Below are positions 12,664 to 12,771 of a stretch of DNA of 12,771 bases, piece by piece (the first letter of the stretch is position 1; every line of letters starts with the position of its first letter). Source of the stretch: Oscillospiraceae bacterium (GTDB taxonomy: Bacteria > Bacillota_A > Clostridia > Oscillospirales > Oscillospiraceae); assembly GCA_017411905.1 (NCBI GenBank), contig JAFQPB010000058.1, positions 1 through 12,771 of the forward strand, in the 5' to 3' direction. The notes under the pieces are model-generated. The model did no database searches. It was not told the DNA's origin and was given only the letters and a program-made list of their open reading frames with translations. The translations under genes and the position numbers were made by a program.

Positions 12664-12771
12664 GTAGAGACACAGCTCCTGCAGTGTCCGCCTAATATAT
12701 ACACAGTTAAGAAAATCGGCACGATTTGTGCCGATTTTCTCATTTCGGACACCTCAGAGAGGTATCCCTAC
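12664..12771. mobile_element. MITE-like palindromic element (may continue past the window)
   Basis: The left end starts GTAGAGACAC and runs to GTGTCCG (12684-12690); the right end runs CGGACAC (12746-12752) to ATCCCTAC at the last base. The two ends form an imperfect terminal inverted repeat of about 26 bases. Between them a perfect 12-bp hairpin, GAAAATCGGCAC (12711-12722) / GTGCCGATTTTC (12728-12739), has loop GATTT. No ORF fits inside. An 11-base piece of the left end recurs inverted at 9170-9180. Confidence 0.6.
12711..12739 (+). terminator. Terminator-like hairpin downstream of the membrane protein gene
   Basis: A 12-bp perfect stem whose 3' arm ends in ATTTTC, 55 bp after the stop codon. 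It lies inside the MITE-like element and could end the transcript in either direction. Confidence 0.55.

Noticed and set aside
1..12771. CRISPR array, tRNA or rRNA genes
   Set aside because: No regularly spaced repeat-spacer pattern, cloverleaf or rRNA-like sequence was seen on either strand.

Overview
The window looks like the replication-origin region of an anaerobic Gram-positive bacterium of class Clostridia, probably near Oscillospiraceae/Ruminococcaceae. The evidence is the gene set dnaA, dnaN, yaaA (S4 protein), recF, gyrB, strong AGGAGG-type ribosome binding sites, a rubrerythrin/ferritin/PerR oxygen-defence cluster, and short GTAGGG...CCCTAC and TGTCATTGCGAG-type intergenic repeats of the sort seen in gut Clostridia. 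The taxon is an inference from these traits; no rRNA is present.

Region 1 (1-4549, minus strand): the post-dnaA replication operon reads right to left as dnaN, yaaA, recF, gyrB. dnaN-yaaA are 8 bp apart, and yaaA-recF overlap by 14 bp. A 98-bp gap made of three consecutive hairpins separates recF from gyrB.

Region 2 (4550-4901): oriC. It holds an AT-rich unwinding element next to dnaN, six DnaA-trio-like triplets, a cluster of DnaA boxes including one perfect TTATCCACA, then an AT-rich stretch with a small palindrome and four tandem heptamers abutting the dnaA stop codon. The order dnaA - boxes - trios - AT-rich - dnaN matches the Bacillus subtilis arrangement.

Region 3 (4902-6465): dnaA (minus) and its upstream region. 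The best dnaA promoter carries a DnaA box, as part of an inverted pair, inside the -35/-10 spacer, suggesting autoregulation. A divergent consensus promoter followed by a perfect 10+3+10 palindrome drives perR.

Region 4 (6466-9165, plus): an oxidative-stress and iron cluster: perR, a reverse-rubrerythrin-type peroxidase, a hypothetical gene with its own promoter, a PepSY membrane protein, ferritin, and a 50-codon desulforedoxin-like iron/zinc protein. The hypothetical gene is flanked by two copies of the last ~57 bp of the rubrerythrin gene plus its terminator core. The second copy is a relic with highly expressed-type codon use, so the locus was remodelled, either by replacement of a tandem second rubrerythrin or by insertion of a gene cassette that duplicated the gene's tail.

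Region 5 (9166-11701): a repeat-filled intergenic spacer, then, on the minus strand, mrnC (Mini-RNase III) overlapping rqcH (NFACT ribosome quality-control factor), with a clear promoter.

Region 6 (11702-12771, plus): an unrecognised four-helix membrane protein with a CxxC...HxxC putative zinc site, followed by a ~108-bp MITE-like element with imperfect GTAG...CTAC terminal inverted repeats around a strong hairpin.
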